This document shows, piece after piece, positions 60,600 to 64,000 of a stretch of DNA of 64,000 nucleotides. Under the pieces are notes generated by a model. That model searched no databases, was not told where the DNA came from, and saw only the letters and a program-made list of their open reading frames with translations. Each line of letters starts with the position of its first letter. The stretch's first letter is position 1. This DNA is from Cinnamomum chago (taxonomy: Eukaryota > Streptophyta > Magnoliopsida > Laurales > Lauraceae), in NCBI GenBank assembly GCA_038049695.1, contig CP142451.1:71378001-71442000 (forward strand). Reading direction: 5' to 3'. Position numbers and translations under genes: made by a program.

Positions 60600-60930
60600 A
60601 AAATCGTGGATCTCTGACAAAACATGTATTTGTTTCAAGCATGGGTAAAACATGAAGATCTAACAAAACATATGTTCATTTACATCATCTATAAAAGCAT
60701 AGATATTTGATAATCGGGTGTTCGTCTAAAACATGTATAAATATAGTGGTCTGGCAAAACAAACGTTCATTTGAGACTTAGGTAAAAGCATAAGTATTCA
60801 ACAAACCGGGTATTCATTTAAAACGTGTGTAATCATAGAAATCTAGCGAAACCAATGTTCGTTTGAAACATATGTAAAAGCATGGGTATTTAACCAATCG
60901 GGCATTCATTTAAAACATACGCGTGTACAA
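60600..60930 (-). repeat. ~90-bp tandem array in LTR C
   Basis: This is the reversed counterpart of the 92-bp array in LTR A. The ACCGGGTATTCATTTAAAAC / AAACATATGTAAAAGCAT text recurs about four times, more diverged than in LTR A. Confidence 0.75.
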
Positions 60931-62037
60931 GGAATGGAAAACAATATAACAATAACTTTCATAAAAGAAATGAATCATTTATCGGAAAACAAATAAACAA
61001 TATAAAACATGTCAAGTATCCAAGGAATTGGGAACTAACAAGATGACAATCACACAAAGCTAAGTCCTCTATTATCAAAGTGACAAGAGTATAACGGGAT
61101 GTTGGTCTTAGTCACACAAGGTGAGGAGATTCAACGAAAAGCATAAATACAATATAAATATACGGGACGGGACCACGGTAGCGAACCCGGTATCAGGACG
61201 GGACCACGGTAATAAACCGGGCATCGGGATCCAAACTGCAGCTGGCGGGACGGGAGGGGGATCTCCAAGTTGGTGGATCAAACCGACAAGGTTATCCAAG
61301 CTTAGTGATGCCGACTCATAGGTCAATTAACAAATCGAGACATCAACAAGTAAATCAAGTGCAAGTAAATAAACAGGCGGGGCAAGGATGTTCAAGGAAT
61401 AATTTCCATTTCATGTGGTGCAATACATTTCGGGACAAGTAACTGTTACTAGTGTAACTTCAATGCTTTCGGGAAAACAAGTCGTATAATGTAAATCTCG
61501 GAAATGAGGAAATACAATGAACTATTACAATTTCGGGTAAAATATTGGTTTCAAGATTTATTTAAGGTGAATAGGGGTCCCCCGTATGTCGATTATAATA
61601 ATGACTTGATACTCCTTGAGTTTGAAGACATTCCGGGCTCCTTATATACACTTTATGATTTTCAAAACTTTAAAATGAGCTTATAGATTGTACTAGACGG
61701 TATGATTAAAAATCAAAACTATAAACAGTCCATCCTAAGTATGATGTTAATCCTGAAGCATCGTACAACCTACTCAGTCACCGAAAGGGATAGAATTCGC
61801 GATACCCAAGGAAATAGACCTCGCGTATAGATATAAGGAGGATATCGCATTGTCCCATACTCGTTTAAGATTGAATTGGATTTTATTCCGATGCAACCGA
61901 ACTAACTGTGAAGAACGTCGGCTCAAGACATCCTCACATATAGTCCAATGAGTCCAAAAAGGGTAGCCAAAGTCCCACATAAGCCCATCCAACAACAGGG
62001 TAAAAATCCCTTCCAGCAAGGATTTCTTAGTTGGCCC

Positions 62038-62230
62038 GGTCGACCCCATACACAGCAGCCCCGGTCGACCTAAGAAAATCAGGTCGACCTGGTCCCTGTG
62101 TGCCCGGTCAACCGAGCCCATGGCCGGTCAACCGGGAGTTGTAACTGAAACGGGTGCACAGTGTTTTGGTTAGGCTCCCAGGGAGCCTGACCCTGTGTCG
62201 CCGGTCGACCGAGCCCCCATGGGGTCGACC
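62038..62230. repeat. GGTCGACC palindrome block in LTR C
   Basis: Perfect GGTCGACC octamers lie at 62038-62045, 62063-62070, 62082-62089, 62213-62220 and 62223-62230, with GGTCAACC variants between. Confidence 0.9.
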
Positions 62231-63259
62231 GCGTACACTGCGGAACAGAACCCAGGTTCTGTTCTGCAGTGGGCTGGGTCCTTCTCTTTTTCCCTCCTTT
62301 CAACACTTATACAAACTGAGCTTTTCCTTGCTTCAACAAACATCCTAACTAAAATAAAACTCCCATCAAAACTTCAATGAACATTAACTCCAAACACCTT
62401 CTTCTTCACATTCAAACATCAAGGAAAAGAAAACCACTATCCATAGATTCATCTATACTTTAACAACACAATGGATACATTTATCAAGATTTATAATAGA
62501 GAAATCAACTCATCAATATGTATTTCAAAAGTAATAGAAATCAAGGCAAGGAAAACTATGAAAACACATGTAAAAATCATTAAGAACCAATAGTGTAAAA
62601 CAAGAGATTTCCATGAAACATGTAAATGTTCAAAAACTTATCCATTTATCCACTTGCCTTGGGTCTTATAATCAAGAAACCAAGCTTAAACACTCTTCCA
62701 AATCCAAGCTCCAAAACTACAAGCAAAAACCCCCAAAACAAACCCTAAAATGGGTCAAACAATGAAAAACAAGGAATGGGCTCAAACCAAACTAGGAAAT
62801 AGAACCTAAGGGAAAACCATAGCTCAACAATAGAGGATGGAAAGAAGTCCTTACCTCTAGGGCCATCAATCAACAAGAAGAAGCTTGAAATAGGGGCTGC
62901 CCACCTTGGTTTTGCACAAAAATAGCATCCATGGGAAGTCGAAGAGATGGGGAAGAAGATGGCATGGTTGAGTTTCCAAATGGCAGGGCTTCCTCCATGA
63001 AAGGGGGAGGAGAAAACAAGAAGAAAAGGGAGGGGAAGCTCAGTTGTAGAGCTCCCCCCTTTGGCTGCAACGAATGAGTGAGGGGAGAGGGGAGAGGGGA
63101 GAGTCATCTTTTATAATGGGTGGGTGTGGGCCCCACCACGCTCAAAACTTGCCAAGGGTAAAACATCAATTTCTGGGCCTCGGATGCGATCGACGAAGAA
63201 GAGGAAAATGTTTCTCATAAAATCTAATTTAAAAAAAAGTATAATTTTGGCATGATTCT

Positions 63260-64000
63260 TGTTAGACCCCGACCCAGACCATTTCGATTAGCGTGCGATT
63301 AGTATGTGTTTAGTCCTAAGTGGGTTTAGTTGTTGTCGGGTTAGAAAGGATTAGTTTAGTCTTGGACATAGCTTTGGGAATTTTGAGAACGTTCAGCAAT
63401 AGTTAGACACACTCGGAAAGGCCCGAGTGCACGTGTAAGTTTGGGAGGATCGTATTGATTTCCGTGTGAGTGTGATTTTGATTTCATTTGATTGATTTTT
63501 CTATGTGTTACAACTTTCGTTTTAAGCCCATTCTTGTTTGAAGCCCAAAAACCCATGTTTTGGCTCAAAGAGGGTAAAATTGCCTTTTGTGCACAAATCT
63601 GGACACAATGTTCGAGATCTCAAAACCATGTCAAAAATATACTTTTTGGAAACTAGATATTTCGACGATCGCTTTATCCTTCTTCGTCGAAGTCATCTGA
63701 GGCCCAAAAGATCGTGTTTTCGTCGTTCCAAAGTCAAGTCAGTTGGGCCCCACTTGCTAGTGCCTTAAGTAACTCATCTATTTCCCCTCTTTGCTTTTTC
63801 ATTCTAAAACCCAAATCTCTGCAGCTGTTCTTGACCTAGGGCAAGGGAAACCCTTGTTCTCTTCCTCTTCATTCCCCTTGCATACTTTGGCTAGAGAGCT
63901 CCAAATAGAATTCCAAGCTTACCATCTCCTTCATCTCCTTGCAAGCTTTCCATCCATACAAATCTCTTGGGGTTCTTGTGAGACAAGCTCTTCATCTTCT
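63260..64000 (+). mobile_element. Chromovirus-type LTR (LTR D), running off the window
   Basis: It starts TGTTAGACCCCGACCC at 63260 inside LTR C. The order of later landmarks (CTACAACTTTC-type text, GGAAACTAGATATTTCGACG, CTTCTTCGTCGAA) follows LTR B near 28167-28620, so it is of that related family and in the opposite orientation to LTR C. The right end is beyond the window. Confidence 0.78.

Larger units (their letters stand above)
59971..63259 (-). mobile_element. Chromovirus-type LTR (LTR C), same family as LTR A, interrupted
   Basis: On the minus strand this LTR ends GGTTTGGGGGCGTGACA at 59971, identical to the LTR A end. It aligns with LTR A for most of its length: the 3' section (60000-60480), the CGTGGTCCCGTCC section (61160-61260) and the 5' section with CCTTGGCAAGTTTTGAG (63130-63170). 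Its first ~330 bases are cut off at 63259 by LTR D. Its palindrome block differs from that of LTR A. Confidence 0.85.

Overview
This is a window of nuclear DNA from a flowering plant. It holds spliced plant-type genes with GT-AG introns, plant-specific families (a plant mobile domain protein, a U-box E3 ligase fragment, a plant ABCC transporter end) and a very dense load of nested plant transposable elements. I cannot place the species. Most of the sequence is mobile DNA; only the PMD gene, the U-box fragment and the last two ABCC exons look like resident host genes, and two of those three are broken.

Layout. 1-8.1 kb: a U-box/ARM gene fragment without a start codon (663-1331), a five-exon plant mobile domain gene on the minus strand (3140-5153) broken by one extra G, and a tRNA-derived SINE with a 15-bp target duplication (6758-6960). 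8.1-17.5 kb: a decayed Ty1/copia element split by a 3.8-kb solo LTR (9019-12854, TSD ATTAC), then a Sirevirus-type LTR plus primer-binding site (12963-14536), then another solo LTR with a 658-bp internal duplication (15056-17477). 18.6-36.8 kb: a minus-strand Ty3/gypsy chromovirus (3' LTR 18606-22253, chromodomain, integrase, RNase H, RT and protease remnants). It is split by a gag-only Sirevirus (25178-32366), which is itself split by a 2.9-kb solo LTR (28167-31110). The protease end is split again by a 689-bp LTR-like insert and is cut off by a PIF/Harbinger element (from 33590) that carries a 215-bp CACTA MITE. 38.1-48.6 kb: a full-length Sirevirus (38132-46432, TSD GGATC) and a solo LTR of a related family (46984-48570, TSD TAGGT), both inside unidentified repeat-rich DNA that runs to about 50.6 kb. 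51.65-57.96 kb: a 6.3-kb non-autonomous CACTA transposon. 58.28-58.74 kb: the last two exons of an ABCC transporter. 59.97-64 kb: a minus-strand LTR of the same family as the 9-12.8 kb LTR, broken by a related plus-strand LTR.

The most notable object is the CACTA element. It carries pieces of three unrelated host genes, all on its minus strand: a KEG-type E3 ligase segment, the 5' end of a type-A cytokinin response regulator with its TATA box, and the 5' end of soluble inorganic pyrophosphatase. The last two are joined into one open reading frame across three exons with intact splice sites (52364-53098). I consider this a candidate new chimeric gene built by a transposon.

A second theme is that the LTRs of both gypsy and copia elements carry arrays of short GC-rich palindromes (GGTCGACC, CGCTCGAGCG, GGCTAGCC, CGCTATAGCG), upstream of a TATA box where one can be seen. 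Two LTRs of one gypsy family carry different palindrome sets at the same place, as if the block were exchangeable.
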